From the NCBI GenBank assembly GCA_949502235.1, contig CATBDC010000018.1, forward strand, positions 1 to 64,000: a DNA stretch of 64,000 bases, read 5' to 3'. This DNA comes from an uncultured Lachnospiraceae bacterium (GTDB lineage Bacteria; Bacillota; Clostridia; Lachnospirales; Lachnospiraceae). The position numbers and the translations under genes were made by a program. The notes below the pieces were generated by a model, which was not told the DNA's origin, did not search any database, and worked only from the letters and a program-made list of their open reading frames with translations. Below are positions 48,150 to 58,772 of this stretch, one piece after another. Every line of letters starts with the position of its first letter. Within the stretch, counting starts at the first letter, position 1.

Positions 48150-49388
48150 ATGATTATTTGTGCGAAATATCTGATAACCGGGGATGGACAAACGGTACTG
48201 ACAGACCAAGCTGTTTTGACAGGAAGTGATGGGAAGATAGCAAAAATTGGGGGAAAAGATGCTCTGATCAGGGAATTTCCTGATGAGGAGGTAAAGGATT
48301 ACAAGGATGCAACTATTCTGCCAGGGCTTTGCGATATGCATGCCCATCTGGCGTACTGGTATTCTCAGCCGGACAGCTTTAATTACGGACCGCAGCTTAT
48401 TATGCTGTATGCCCTGCAGCATGCCCAGGCGGCTTTCGAGCGGGGGATTACGTCCGTCCGGGATATGTCTTCTGCCCACGGGGTCTGTAAGAATCTGAAG
48501 CTGGCCGCAGAAAAAGGGTTTGTAGTAGTCCCGAAGATTACCCATACGGATACAGGGATCTGCATGACCGGCGGCCATGCATGGGAGGAAGTAGAGCAGG
48601 TGGACGGTCCCTGGGAGGTGAGAAAAGAGATCCGCAGGCAGGTGCGGGACGGAGCTGAATGGGTGAAGGTGCTTACGACCCACAGAAGCCATACGCCGGA
48701 ATTTACCCAGGAGGAGCTTGGCGCGGCGGTGGATGAGTGCCACAGAAGGGGAATAAAATGCGGAGTGCATGCAGGAACCAACCCGGGAATCCAGATGTGT
48801 ATTGACGCAGGCTTTGACACTATCGAGCACGCTACCTTTATGACCCTTGACCATGCAAAGCAGATGGCGGAAAAAGGTATTGCATGGACGCCGACTATTA
48901 TGGCATACACATTGCTTTATGATATCTGCAGAGAAAATCTTGAGAAACATGCCGGGGCACCGGTGAATGATCCGGTTATGCTAAGAGAGATGAAGGATTA
49001 TCAGTACTTTGAGCCGGCATACAAGGCATACCGGGATCATTTTAAGGAGTTTTATGACACAGGAGTGACGGTGATTGCAGGCACGGACATGGTGATGTAC
49101 CAGTCGCCGTTTCTGCCCCTTCCAAGGGAGCTTCAGTATATGGTAGAGTACGGGATTACCCCGGTGCAGGCAGTTCAGACTGCGACACAAAATCCGGCGA
49201 AGGTGTTAGGAGTGGAGGATAAGAGAGGTCTTATAAAGGAAGGCCTGGATGCGGATATTCTTGTTGTGGGCGGTGATTTGAGCAGGGATATTACATGCCT
49301 GAAGGATGTGAAGCTTGTGGCAATGGATGGGAAACGGGTATTTGAAGACGGTATCCGGTATGTGGGGACTGCGAATATGTATATGTAA
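48150..49388 (+). CDS. Amidohydrolase family protein (prolidase/imidazolonepropionase-like)
   Basis: LPGLCDMHAHLAYW; GGHAWEEVEQVDG; IAGTDMVMYQSP; metal-dependent hydrolase fold motifs. Confidence 0.88.
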   Translation: MIICAKYLITGDGQTVLTDQAVLTGSDGKIAKIGGKDALIREFPDEEVKDYKDATILPGLCDMHAHLAYWYSQPDSFNYGPQLIMLYALQHAQAAFERGITSVRDMSSAHGVCKNLKLAAEKGFVVVPKITHTDTGICMTGGHAWEEVEQVDGPWEVRKEIRRQVRDGAEWVKVLTTHRSHTPEFTQEELGAAVDECHRRGIKCGVHAGTNPGIQMCIDAGFDTIEHATFMTLDHAKQMAEKGIAWTPTIMAYTLLYDICRENLEKHAGAPVNDPVMLREMKDYQYFEPAYKAYRDHFKEFYDTGVTVIAGTDMVMYQSPFLPLPRELQYMVEYGITPVQAVQTATQNPAKVLGVEDKRGLIKEGLDADILVVGGDLSRDITCLKDVKLVAMDGKRVFEDGIRYVGTANMYM

Positions 49389-49432
49389 CTTATAGGAAAC
49401 TTTCACTATAGATATTTCACGAGGAGGTATAC

Positions 49433-51058
49433 ATGGGAGCATTTCTAAATAGCAGGGGCCCTTACGAAAGATATAAAGCCATGGTTTCGGATATTTATTT
49501 TGTTGATAAATCAGCACTGCTTACAGAACTCATTCCGGCTTTAGGGAAACCAAATAAATACTTTTGCATTACAAGACCGCGCCGGTTCGGAAAAAGTGTA
49601 ATGGCAGATATGGTCGGCGCGTTTTTGGGAAAGCCCACAGATGGCAGCAGTCTGTTTGACGGCCTTTCCGTTGCGAAGGGCAGAGATGGGAAAGAAAATC
49701 CAGACTACCGCAGGCATTTGAATCAATATAATCTAATCTATATCGATTTCAGTGTTGAGCCGAAGGACTGTCAGTCCTATGGGCAGTATATTGACCGGAT
49801 TCAGGATGGAATTAATATAGATTTAATAGCTCAATATCCAGATGTGCCATTTGATGCCGATACTGCTGTGTGGGATGCATTAAATCTTGTGTTTCAAAAG
49901 AAAGGTGAAAAATTTGTCTTTGTAATAGATGAATGGGATGCGGTTTTTCATCTGCCATATGTCAGTGGCGAGGAACAGAAAGCCTATCTGCGGTTTTTGC
50001 GTTCACTATTAAAGGGGCAGGTATATGTTGAACTTGTATATATGACAGGAGTGCTTCCTATTGCAAAATATTCCAGCGGGTCAGAACTGAATATGTTCGT
50101 TGAATATGATATGGCAACCAGAAAAAAATTCAGCGAGAGCTTTGGATTTTTGGAGTGTGAGGTTGACAGGCTGTTTGAAATCTATCAGTCTTCTGTTATA
50201 TCGCCGGAAATCACGAGAGAGGATCTGCGCAGCTGGTATGATGGATATTATACGGTAAAGGGGACGAGGCTCTATAATCCAAGATCCGTCATATGTGCAC
50301 TGCTTGATGATGAACTGGCATGCTATTGGACGAGTTCTGGCCCGTATGATGAGATTTTTTATTATATCCGTAATAATGTAGAAGCAGTCCGGGACGACCT
50401 GGTACTGATGATTTCGGGAGAGGGCGTGAAAGCAAAGATTGAGAGTTATGCGGCCTCTTCCATGGAGTTAAATACAAAAGATGAGATCTATTCTGCAATG
50501 GTTGTATACGGGTTACTGACCTATAAGGAAGGAAGGGTATATATTCCGAACAGGGAGTTAATGAAGCAGTATGAGAAGCTTTTGATTTCCAGAGATTCCC
50601 TGGGATATGTTTATAGACTGGCGAAAGAATCGGAAAAGATGTTAGAAGCTACCTTAAAGGGTAATACAAAGACAATGGCACAGATTCTAAAGTATGTGCA
50701 CGATACAGAATCTCCTATTTTTTCTTATAACAGTGAGATCGAATTGTCCGCAGTTGTGAATCTGGTGTATCTGGCGGCGCGAAATGAATACCGTGTGGAG
50801 AGAGAAGATAAGGCGGGGGAAGGATATGTGGATTTTATTTTTTATCCGGAACGTAAAGGGGCAGATGCATTGATTCTTGAACTTAAGATAGACAGTACTC
50901 CGGATGAGGCGATAGCGCAGATAAAGGAGAAAAAATATGCACTGCGTTTTCAGGGAAAATTAGGAGAAAAGCAGAAATATACAGGAAGAATCCTTGCAGT
51001 TGGAATCAGTTACAGCAAAAAAACGAAGGAGCATGTCTGTAAAATAGAAGAATTGTAA
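49433..51058 (+). CDS. AAA-ATPase-like protein with C-terminal PD-(D/E)XK nuclease-type domain
   Basis: FVDKSALLTELIP; ITRPRRFGKSVMADMV; VIDEWDAVF; C-terminal GYVDFIFYPERKGADALILELKI. Confidence 0.85.
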   Translation: MGAFLNSRGPYERYKAMVSDIYFVDKSALLTELIPALGKPNKYFCITRPRRFGKSVMADMVGAFLGKPTDGSSLFDGLSVAKGRDGKENPDYRRHLNQYNLIYIDFSVEPKDCQSYGQYIDRIQDGINIDLIAQYPDVPFDADTAVWDALNLVFQKKGEKFVFVIDEWDAVFHLPYVSGEEQKAYLRFLRSLLKGQVYVELVYMTGVLPIAKYSSGSELNMFVEYDMATRKKFSESFGFLECEVDRLFEIYQSSVISPEITREDLRSWYDGYYTVKGTRLYNPRSVICALLDDELACYWTSSGPYDEIFYYIRNNVEAVRDDLVLMISGEGVKAKIESYAASSMELNTKDEIYSAMVVYGLLTYKEGRVYIPNRELMKQYEKLLISRDSLGYVYRLAKESEKMLEATLKGNTKTMAQILKYVHDTESPIFSYNSEIELSAVVNLVYLAARNEYRVEREDKAGEGYVDFIFYPERKGADALILELKIDSTPDEAIAQIKEKKYALRFQGKLGEKQKYTGRILAVGISYSKKTKEHVCKIEEL

Positions 51059-51078
51059 AATAGAAGAATTAAATGAGT

Positions 51079-51110
51079 AAGGGGCCGCGTCTTTTTCTGC
51101 GGCCCCTTGA
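51079..51110. terminator. Stem-loop between convergent genes
   Basis: AAGGGGCCGC-gtctttttct-GCGGCCCCTT; lacks a strong T-run. Confidence 0.55.
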
Positions 51111-51114
51111 TGGT

Positions 51115-52902
51115 TTAAATCTCTCTCGTGTACTCCTTAAGCCACTCTCTTTCTTCTTCGGTAAGATGCGGCCCGATCTTTTCGTATACATCCCTATGAT
51201 ACTGATTCAGCCATTCTCTTTCATCCCTGCTCATTTCTTCTGGATCAATTCCATCTAGGTCGATAGGAGCGAAGGTAATGGTCTCGAAGTGCATGAACTG
51301 TCCGTATTTATTCTGCACACCCTTCTTTACGACAAATTCATTTTCAATCCGGATACCGAATTTTCCGTCCTCGTAGATGCCGGGCTCATCGGTAATGACC
51401 ATTCCTTCCTCCAGCTTATGGTGCTCGTTTTTACTGGGAACTACATACCAGCGGAAGCCGGTGGGTGATTCATGGATATTACCAAGGTATCCCACGCCGT
51501 GGCCGGTGCCGCACTGGTAGTCAAGGTCTAAGTCCCAGATGGGGCCTCTTGCCAGAACGTCAAGGTTATAGCCGTAGCAGCCGTAGAGAAATCTTGCCCG
51601 GGAAAGACGCATCATGGCGCGCACTACTGCGGTAAAATACTTCTTCATCTGGGAATCCACGGAGCCTAATACAAAGGTTCTTGTAATGTCGGTGGAGCCC
51701 TCGAAGTATCCGCCGCCGGTGTCGTTTAAGAAAAACGCGCCGGAAGTAAGCTTCACATCCGATTCCGGGGAAGGAGAGTAGTGCATCATGGCGGCGTGGT
51801 CTGCAAACGCGCACAAAGGCTCAAAGCTGTCCCGGATGTAGCCCTCCTGGGAAGCACGAAGGGAAGTAAGCTTCTCTGCGGAGCTTAGCTCTGTAATGGT
51901 TTCCTTGTCGTAGCGTGTCTTTACCCAGTACATGAATTTGGTTATAGCAACGCCGTCTTTGATATGTGCTCTCCTGACATTTTCAAGCTCCACCGGATTT
52001 TTCATGGCTTTCATGAGAATTGTCGGGTTTGCCGCCTCTATTATTTTACAGGGGATGCTCTTATAGAGGGCATAATTCATCATCATGGGGTCAAGCAGGG
52101 TGGTTCCGTCAGGATTCAGCTTTTTGATATCCTCATAAATATCATTATATGGGTGGATATTTACCTTGTTTTTCTTAAGCTCCTCTTGGATGTGTCCGTC
52201 AAGCTTTTTCTCGTTTACATACAGTTCCACAGAATCTGCAGTGACAACCGCATAGGAGAGAAGAAGAGGGAAGAAATCTATATCATCGCCTCTTATATTT
52301 AAAAGCCAGCAGATGTCATCTAAGGACGCGATGATATGGGTGTCAGCGCCGTATTCCTCCATAGCTTTGCGCACACGGGCAAGCTTTGAGGAAGAGCTTT
52401 CGCCGGAATATTTTTCTTCCAGGAAAAATGCAGGCTTTTCCGAGAGAGGCGGGCGGTCCTCCCAGATGACATCAATCAAATCCTCCTCATAGTCAATTTT
52501 AATATTTTTTGCCCCCAGGATCGTCTCAAATTCCTTTCCCTCGTCCACGGAAAGAACACGTCCGTCAAAGGCAGCGGTGCCTCCTTCCGGGAGATGTTCA
52601 AGTAAGTATTCCGGGATGGAAGGCGTATCGCCTACAAACATTTTCATCAGGCGGACGCCGCTTCCGCTAAGTTCATTTTCTGCCTGGAAGAAATACCTTC
52701 CGTCTGTCCATAAGCCTCCATCGTCCATGGTAATGACTGCGGTTCCGTAGGAACCGGAAAAGCCGGTAATGAATTTCCGGGCTTTAAAATGCTCCCCCAC
52801 ATATTCGCTCTGATGAAAATCCGCAGTCGGGATAACATAGGCGTCTATGCCCTTTTCCGCCATCAGCGCGCGCAGCTTTGCAATTCTTTCTGGTACATTC
52901 AT
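51115..52902 (-). CDS. Xaa-Pro aminopeptidase (aminopeptidase P family, M24B)
   Basis: RIAKLRALMAEKGIDAYVIPTADFHQSEYVGEHFKARKFITGFSGSYGTAVIT; GTGHGVGYLGNIHE. Confidence 0.95.
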   Translation of the reverse strand: MNVPERIAKLRALMAEKGIDAYVIPTADFHQSEYVGEHFKARKFITGFSGSYGTAVITMDDGGLWTDGRYFFQAENELSGSGVRLMKMFVGDTPSIPEYLLEHLPEGGTAAFDGRVLSVDEGKEFETILGAKNIKIDYEEDLIDVIWEDRPPLSEKPAFFLEEKYSGESSSSKLARVRKAMEEYGADTHIIASLDDICWLLNIRGDDIDFFPLLLSYAVVTADSVELYVNEKKLDGHIQEELKKNKVNIHPYNDIYEDIKKLNPDGTTLLDPMMMNYALYKSIPCKIIEAANPTILMKAMKNPVELENVRRAHIKDGVAITKFMYWVKTRYDKETITELSSAEKLTSLRASQEGYIRDSFEPLCAFADHAAMMHYSPSPESDVKLTSGAFFLNDTGGGYFEGSTDITRTFVLGSVDSQMKKYFTAVVRAMMRLSRARFLYGCYGYNLDVLARGPIWDLDLDYQCGTGHGVGYLGNIHESPTGFRWYVVPSKNEHHKLEEGMVITDEPGIYEDGKFGIRIENEFVVKKGVQNKYGQFMHFETITFAPIDLDGIDPEEMSRDEREWLNQYHRDVYEKIGPHLTEEEREWLKEYTREI

Positions 52903-53009
52903 TGTGAAAAACCTCCTTAATATTTAGAAGTATGTATTGATTCTTTGTCTATTTTAACATAGAATAGAAAGAAATACCAGTATATAGAAAGGTGAGGCTA
53001 CTATTTGCG

Positions 53010-55673
53010 ATGGGGAAGATAATAAGAATTTCAGCACGCCGGGAGCGCATACAGCGCCGGTTTTCCATGATTATGTATCTGCTTATGTCCGGGGCACTTT
53101 TTTATCCCTGGATTATGATAGGAGATGAACGGTTTAACCTGATTTCTTTTGCCATACGCCTGAAAACGAAGGGGGCGGAAAGTATTGTCCGTCAGGCAGG
53201 TCTTGCGCCGGATCCTTCCTACGCCGGCGGCCTTTCGGCCAGCCTGTGGCTTTATCTGGGGTTTGCCATTCTGTGCGCTCTTTATATATTAACCATAGTT
53301 CTAAGGAAGGACTGGAATATCAATATTGCCGTGGTCCTGGTGTCGATTGTATTTACCTACATGAACGAGTGGGAATATATGATTGGCACGGTTTGCACCA
53401 ATGCCACAGAGGCAGTTTTGTACCCTGGAGTTCTTCTTCTGCTTTCCGGGACAGAATGTATCGGACGGAAGATTATTGAAGCCTGGGACAGGGAAGTGCA
53501 GGACAGGGCCGAGCATGAGAAAAAGGAAAAAAGAGAAAAAGAGGAGCGAAAAAAGCGTCTGTATTTCCCGGGAAAATATAACCGCCAGTTTTTTGTGGTG
53601 ATTTGGAAAAACTTCGTGGGAAATCTGAAGGAATACGCCGTGCTTCTTGCTATAAACGGCCTTGTCTTTGCCTTCGTGATGGCAGGCTTTGGCATGCAGA
53701 CAGTTATGAAGGACGCAGATATGAGCTACAAAACCGGGTATCCCGCAGGAGCGGGTGCGGTTCTCTTCCAGGGACTTACAGAGCTTGGTATCGTGGGGCT
53801 TCTTATGCTTGTCCTGCTGCTTTTATATTACCTTAGAAAGAGGCTTCCGGAATACGGAGTGTTTAAGACGCTGGGAATCCGCAGGAAAACCATGTATTCC
53901 TGCATGAGCTTGGAGCTGGGATGCGGAGCAGTTCTCTCTCTTGTGGCTGGAGGAGTGCTGGGAGTAATACTGGTGATGCTTTTCCAGCAGGGAGCCGGCG
54001 GGGAAAGCGCGGGCTGGTTTTCATCCCTTCTTATTATAAAAGCGGTTCCGGTTATGCTGCTTATTTATCTGGTGACATTTTTCGTAACCCATGATTTGTT
54101 TGTAGGGCTTCGCATGGGAAGCCTGACGGATCTGCAGATGATGAAGGAATGGATTCCGGGGCGGTTTCATGTGGTGTTCGTGGCTGCAGGTATTTGTCTG
54201 GCTGCTTCAGGACTTTCTGAATACAGGAAAAATGTAAACGGGGAAGACGCGGAATTTATTATCAGATGTTTACTTGGCGTTTACCTGGTGATAAGATTTG
54301 GCATTGCGGGTTACCTCATACGCCAGAAGAAGAGAGGGGGCGCTCTTTCAAAGCTTTTAAAGCAGCATCCCTTTTATCACAAATCAAGAAGCACGGCCTG
54401 GTATATTTTCGGGCTCTGTGTGCTCCAGATCTGTATCACGGCGCTATTTTCCGTACAGTATTTTTCCGCCTGTCTTGCAGGGGATACGGATGATTTATTT
54501 CCATATGACCTGGTACTCATTGCAGATGACGGGGACGAAGCGTTTCTTAAGGAGATACGGGAAATGAAAGGGGCAGAGGCTTTGGAATACCCCATGGTCA
54601 GAGTGTCCGGGAGCGAGTCAGAGCTGGCGGGAATTGCCAGCCAGAATATCGGAATCTCCGAATCCACATATCATGCCCTTAAGAAGGCGCGGGATCCGGA
54701 TTATCAGGAGAAGCCCTTAGGCCTGGACGCGGAAGGGAAGAAGATTTTTATCGTACACCAGCAGGATAAGGGCACGGAGGCACAGCCTATTGACCACTAT
54801 GATACCTATGTCCCTAAAGAAACTCCTGTGCTTTATACAGGACCGGTATGCGAGGGGTACAGCCCGGATAATTTTCCGGCGGAATTTTCCCATTCTCTGA
54901 CAGTAACCTCTTATTATATACGGCAGATTGCCGGGGAGGAGACAGACAGCCTTATCGGCGTCCTTGCCCAGGGAGAGAGGGAGAACCTGGTGGTATTTTC
55001 CGATGCATATTTTGAACGGGCAAAGGATGAGTGGAAGGTGACGAATCCTTTTACAGGGGAGATTCTCTCACCCTCCCAGTTTGAAAGAGAAGGGATAGAG
55101 CCGAAGCAGGGACCCACAAGGCTTGTGCTTGTAAAAGCAGGAAAAGAGGCATTAGAAGAGCTTGAGCTTAAGCTTCTGGAATTTAAAGAGCGGCACAGGG
55201 AAGAGGAACGGTATGACACAAAGGTACGAAGCAGCTATCTGAAGACGGAAGTAAAGGAGCGGGTGGATGCGGAGCTTCGGATGAGGAAAATCATGGCGCT
55301 GCTTCTGGGGATTTCCTTTTTTGCCGCGTCAGTCCTGCTCCTTGGAATTAAGATGATGACGGAAAAGAGGATGAATATCCGCAGGGCACAGTTTCTTAAT
55401 TGCATGGGTATGAAAAAGGCAGAAAGGACGGCTCTTCTTAGAAGCGAGATGCGGATCTATTTTCTTCTGACAGTCCTTGTTTCAGGGATTTTAAGCGCCG
55501 GGCTGGTGCAGGGGACGATACGCGCAAGGCTTTACGGGCCTTCGGATACGGGAGAGCTCTTTTCTGGCCTGATCCCTTTCGCGGTCTGTGAAATGGCGGC
55601 GTTTGGCGTGATTGTGTGGATACTGACGGAGTATAATATCCGCCGGATAGAAAAAAAGGCAGGTGAGGTGTAG
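53010..55673 (+). CDS. FtsX-like ABC transporter permease with large extracytoplasmic domain
   Basis: Multiple TM segments around a long soluble insert; adjacent ATPase. Confidence 0.85.
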   Translation: MGKIIRISARRERIQRRFSMIMYLLMSGALFYPWIMIGDERFNLISFAIRLKTKGAESIVRQAGLAPDPSYAGGLSASLWLYLGFAILCALYILTIVLRKDWNINIAVVLVSIVFTYMNEWEYMIGTVCTNATEAVLYPGVLLLLSGTECIGRKIIEAWDREVQDRAEHEKKEKREKEERKKRLYFPGKYNRQFFVVIWKNFVGNLKEYAVLLAINGLVFAFVMAGFGMQTVMKDADMSYKTGYPAGAGAVLFQGLTELGIVGLLMLVLLLLYYLRKRLPEYGVFKTLGIRRKTMYSCMSLELGCGAVLSLVAGGVLGVILVMLFQQGAGGESAGWFSSLLIIKAVPVMLLIYLVTFFVTHDLFVGLRMGSLTDLQMMKEWIPGRFHVVFVAAGICLAASGLSEYRKNVNGEDAEFIIRCLLGVYLVIRFGIAGYLIRQKKRGGALSKLLKQHPFYHKSRSTAWYIFGLCVLQICITALFSVQYFSACLAGDTDDLFPYDLVLIADDGDEAFLKEIREMKGAEALEYPMVRVSGSESELAGIASQNIGISESTYHALKKARDPDYQEKPLGLDAEGKKIFIVHQQDKGTEAQPIDHYDTYVPKETPVLYTGPVCEGYSPDNFPAEFSHSLTVTSYYIRQIAGEETDSLIGVLAQGERENLVVFSDAYFERAKDEWKVTNPFTGEILSPSQFEREGIEPKQGPTRLVLVKAGKEALEELELKLLEFKERHREEERYDTKVRSSYLKTEVKERVDAELRMRKIMALLLGISFFAASVLLLGIKMMTEKRMNIRRAQFLNCMGMKKAERTALLRSEMRIYFLLTVLVSGILSAGLVQGTIRARLYGPSDTGELFSGLIPFAVCEMAAFGVIVWILTEYNIRRIEKKAGEV

Positions 55674-55675
55674 GT

Positions 55676-56425
55676 ATGGGCAGTGTATTAAGTGTAGAAG
55701 AGCTGGTGAAAAATTACAGGCTTCCGAATCAGGAGGACGGCACGATCAAGGTGCTTAAGGGCCTGAATTTTCAGATTGAGGAAAATGAGTTTGTAGGAAT
55801 TATGGGAAAGTCCGGATGCGGGAAGACAACGCTTTTAAAGCTTCTGGGGCTGATTGACCGCCCCACGGGCGGGAATCTGTATTTTAAAGAAAAGCAGGTA
55901 AAGGAGCTCTGGCCGGATGAGCTGGCGGACATTCGCCGCCGGGAGATTGGATTTGTCTTTCAGGATTTCTATCTGATGGACAGCCTGACGGTGGAGGAAA
56001 ATATTATGCTTCCTATGATTCTTGATAAAGCAGAGGAGGAGGCCTGTTTTCGGTGTGCCAGGGAACACGCGGAGCATTTCCAGATTACTCATCTGCTAAA
56101 GAAATATCCTTACGAGCTGTCCGGAGGGGAGCGCCAGAGGACAGCCATCTGCCGGGCGCTTATCAACCAGCCGGATTTGATTCTGGCAGATGAACCTACA
56201 GGAAACCTGGATTCCAAGTCAGGAAAGATTGTCATTGAGGCATTAAACCAGATTCACGAAGAGTATAAGAAGACTATTGTCATGGTGACCCATGACCCCC
56301 AGGTTGCAAGTAACTGCAGCAGAATTATTTTTCTTAAGGACGGACTGATTCTGGACGTGCTGGAAAGGATGGAAACCCAGGAGATATTTTATCAGAAAAT
56401 TCTGGGGCGGATGGCAGATTTGTAG
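55676..56425 (+). CDS. ABC transporter ATP-binding protein (LolD/MacB/BceA type)
   Basis: GKSGCGKTTLLKLLGLIDRPTGG; LSGGERQRTAICRAL; ADEPTGNLDSKSG. Confidence 0.95.
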   Translation: MGSVLSVEELVKNYRLPNQEDGTIKVLKGLNFQIEENEFVGIMGKSGCGKTTLLKLLGLIDRPTGGNLYFKEKQVKELWPDELADIRRREIGFVFQDFYLMDSLTVEENIMLPMILDKAEEEACFRCAREHAEHFQITHLLKKYPYELSGGERQRTAICRALINQPDLILADEPTGNLDSKSGKIVIEALNQIHEEYKKTIVMVTHDPQVASNCSRIIFLKDGLILDVLERMETQEIFYQKILGRMADL

Positions 56426-56449
56426 TTAATGTTTCATTTGAGTACAGCA

Positions 56450-56519
56450 ATAATTATAGACTATAGTCTATAATTATAAATTAAATATAAAATTAACAAA
56501 CTAAATATAAATTTAACGA
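56450..56519. promoter_or_regulatory. 28-bp perfect palindrome followed by two tandem 20-bp repeats
   Basis: ataattatagactatagtctataattat (56450-56477); attaaatataaaattaacaa / actaaatataaatttaacga (56480-56519). Confidence 0.5.
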
Positions 56520-56655
56520 GGCCAATACTTAAGTTTTTCTTAAAAGTTAGTTGTATTCTTGTTCATTTTGTGTTATTATACGTAATGTTAAATGCTTTTG
56601 TTATCATTTTTGACGAAAAGAAAGCAAAAAAATTATTATTTGGAGGGTGAACTCT

Positions 56656-58005
56656 ATGGGAAAAACAAAAAAGGGATTTCCATTCGGCTTCTATGTGTGC
56701 AGCTTGTCTTTTACATTTGAGCGGCTTGCATACTATGCTGCCAGATGGGGACTCACAATCTTTATCGTTGCAGAAGCGATGAACGGCGGACTTGGACTTG
56801 ATAAGTCTGTAGGAGCGACAATGTCTGCCAATATCGTAGCGTTTACGTATATTACGCCTATTATCGGCGGATATATTGCTGACCGCTGGGCAAGTCCGCG
56901 TCTTCTTGTACCACTCGGGGAGATCCTCATGGGAATCGGTTATCTCTGTGCGTGGAAGGCAAACGGCATCGGGATGCTCTGGGCGATGGTTATACTTGTT
57001 TCTATCGGTACAGGTTTCTTCAAGGGAAATGTATCCGGTATTAACGGACGTTTATTCCCGCTGGCTGACGAGGATGAGCTGGATACCGTATTCAGTCTTC
57101 AGTATTCCTTCGTAAATATTGGTTCCTTCTGCGGAACAACATTCCTTCCGCTGCTTGCAAAGGCTGCAGGATACCGTGTTCTGTTCCTTGCCTGCGGTAT
57201 TGCTCTGTTCGTTGACTGTGCATGGTGGTTCTTCGGAATGAAGTTCTTCGGCGATGCAGGAAAGAAGCCGTTCCTTGTTGATAACCGTGTAGAGGATGTC
57301 AACAAAGCAGAGAAGGATACTGCTCCGCTTACATCTCTTGAGAAGAAGCGTGTTATCGCTATCCTGATTGTAACCGCATTTTCCGGTATTTTCTGGCTGA
57401 TTTGGTATATGGTTTACAATCCGGTATACTTCGAATTCGGTCCTACCAGCGAGGCCGGCCTCGGATGGGCGAACTGGAATATTGGTTCCTTTACGATGCC
57501 GACGGCATGGTTTGATTCTATGAACGGTCTGCTTTGTATTGGTCTGTGTCCGGTATTTGCAGGAATCTGGGCGAAGATGCGTCAGAGACCCCAGGGAGAT
57601 ATCGGTATGTTTAAGAAGACAGCTCTCGGAATTATTATTCTGGGTCTGACTCCGGCAACCATGGTACTTGCAGCAGTTCTTGCAGGATCAGGTACGAAGG
57701 ATCCGGTTGGTATCTGGATTATCGTGCTGGCAGCAGTATTTATGACAGTGGGCGAGGTTATTTTCTCACCTCTTGGAAATTCATTTATTAATAAGTATGC
57801 TCCGAAGAAGCTTCTTGGAACATTGCTTGGTATCTGGCCGCTTGTTATTTTCTTCGCTGGAAAGGGTAACGCAGTTCTTTACAACTGGCTGTCCAAATTT
57901 GATTTTATCAAGGCTTACGGCGGAGTTGCAATCGTGGTTATTGCCTGCGGACTGATCATGTATGTATTCTCAGGCAAGGTAGACAAGATGGTTGAAGGAG
58001 AATAA
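56656..58005 (+). CDS. POT/PTR-family MFS transporter
   Basis: SFTFERLAYYAARWGLTIFIV; FTYITPIIGGYIADRW; MTVGEVIFSPLGNSF. Confidence 0.88.
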   Translation: MGKTKKGFPFGFYVCSLSFTFERLAYYAARWGLTIFIVAEAMNGGLGLDKSVGATMSANIVAFTYITPIIGGYIADRWASPRLLVPLGEILMGIGYLCAWKANGIGMLWAMVILVSIGTGFFKGNVSGINGRLFPLADEDELDTVFSLQYSFVNIGSFCGTTFLPLLAKAAGYRVLFLACGIALFVDCAWWFFGMKFFGDAGKKPFLVDNRVEDVNKAEKDTAPLTSLEKKRVIAILIVTAFSGIFWLIWYMVYNPVYFEFGPTSEAGLGWANWNIGSFTMPTAWFDSMNGLLCIGLCPVFAGIWAKMRQRPQGDIGMFKKTALGIIILGLTPATMVLAAVLAGSGTKDPVGIWIIVLAAVFMTVGEVIFSPLGNSFINKYAPKKLLGTLLGIWPLVIFFAGKGNAVLYNWLSKFDFIKAYGGVAIVVIACGLIMYVFSGKVDKMVEGE

Positions 58006-58024
58006 TTTTTTCATTCTTACATAG

Positions 58025-58072
58025 GAAGGGGCTGCCGTAAATAGTCTGCTATGAAACGGCGCCCTTCTTTTT
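58025..58072 (+). terminator. Rho-independent terminator
   Basis: GAAGGGGCTGCCGT...ACGGCGCCCTTCTTTTTT. Confidence 0.8.
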
Positions 58073-58094
58073 TGTATTGCAGAAAGGAAAACAT

Positions 58095-58697
58095 ATGGCA
58101 TTTGATTACCGCGTAAAATATGAAGAATCCGTAGAGACACTGGAGGCAGTCTGTGAGCTGTATAATTCGGACAACAGTGAACTGACTATGAAATATGTTG
58201 CGGCGGGGCTGGGAATTGTGGTGCTGGTATTTATGTTTATTTATGGAAACCCGGGCGGCGGCACTGCGGCCGGCCTTGTGTTTTTTTTCATAAAATATCT
58301 GTTTGCGTGGGCAGCCCTTGCACTTGCGGCAATGATTATAAACCGCACGGTCTGGAGAAAGGCAGTGCGCGCCAGCGCTGCCGGGGATGCGGAGGAAATG
58401 TTTAAATACAGAAAACAAAAGAACGGAAAAGCGCTTGTTTCACAGATAGATTTCTATGAGAGCCGTTTTGAGAGTGTGACAAAAATAAAAAAACGGGCTT
58501 TTGATTACGGGGATGTTGTGCGCATACTGGAAACAGAGAAAGGGCTCGGGCTTGTCGTAAAGACGAATAAGCATACCTTAGGAAGTGTGAAGGCTGTAAT
58601 CGGATTTCCGAAGGAGGCGCTTATAGATGCGGATATTGAAGAGCTGAAAGAATTTCTGCTTGGAAGATGTCCCGGGGTTAAGATTAAGAAGCTGTAA
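58095..58697 (+). CDS. Hypothetical membrane protein
   Basis: 200 aa with two TM segments; ATG 58095 after an RBS-like agaaaggaaa. Confidence 0.7.
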   Translation: MAFDYRVKYEESVETLEAVCELYNSDNSELTMKYVAAGLGIVVLVFMFIYGNPGGGTAAGLVFFFIKYLFAWAALALAAMIINRTVWRKAVRASAAGDAEEMFKYRKQKNGKALVSQIDFYESRFESVTKIKKRAFDYGDVVRILETEKGLGLVVKTNKHTLGSVKAVIGFPKEALIDADIEELKEFLLGRCPGVKIKKL

Positions 58698-58704
58698 CTT
58701 TTTT

Positions 58705-58733
58705 GCACCTGCAGATGGATGTGGGTGCTTTTT
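58705..58733 (+). terminator. Rho-independent terminator
   Basis: GCACC...GGTGC TTTTT. Confidence 0.65.
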
Positions 58734-58772
58734 CTTTCTGTGAAGGAATTAACAAATCTGTAAAGAAAATAG

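Noticed and set aside
47844-48950. 368-aa antisense ORF on the minus strand spanning the leuA end and the amidohydrolase
   Set aside because: No recognisable motifs; shadow of two well-supported plus-strand genes in GC-biased codon frames.
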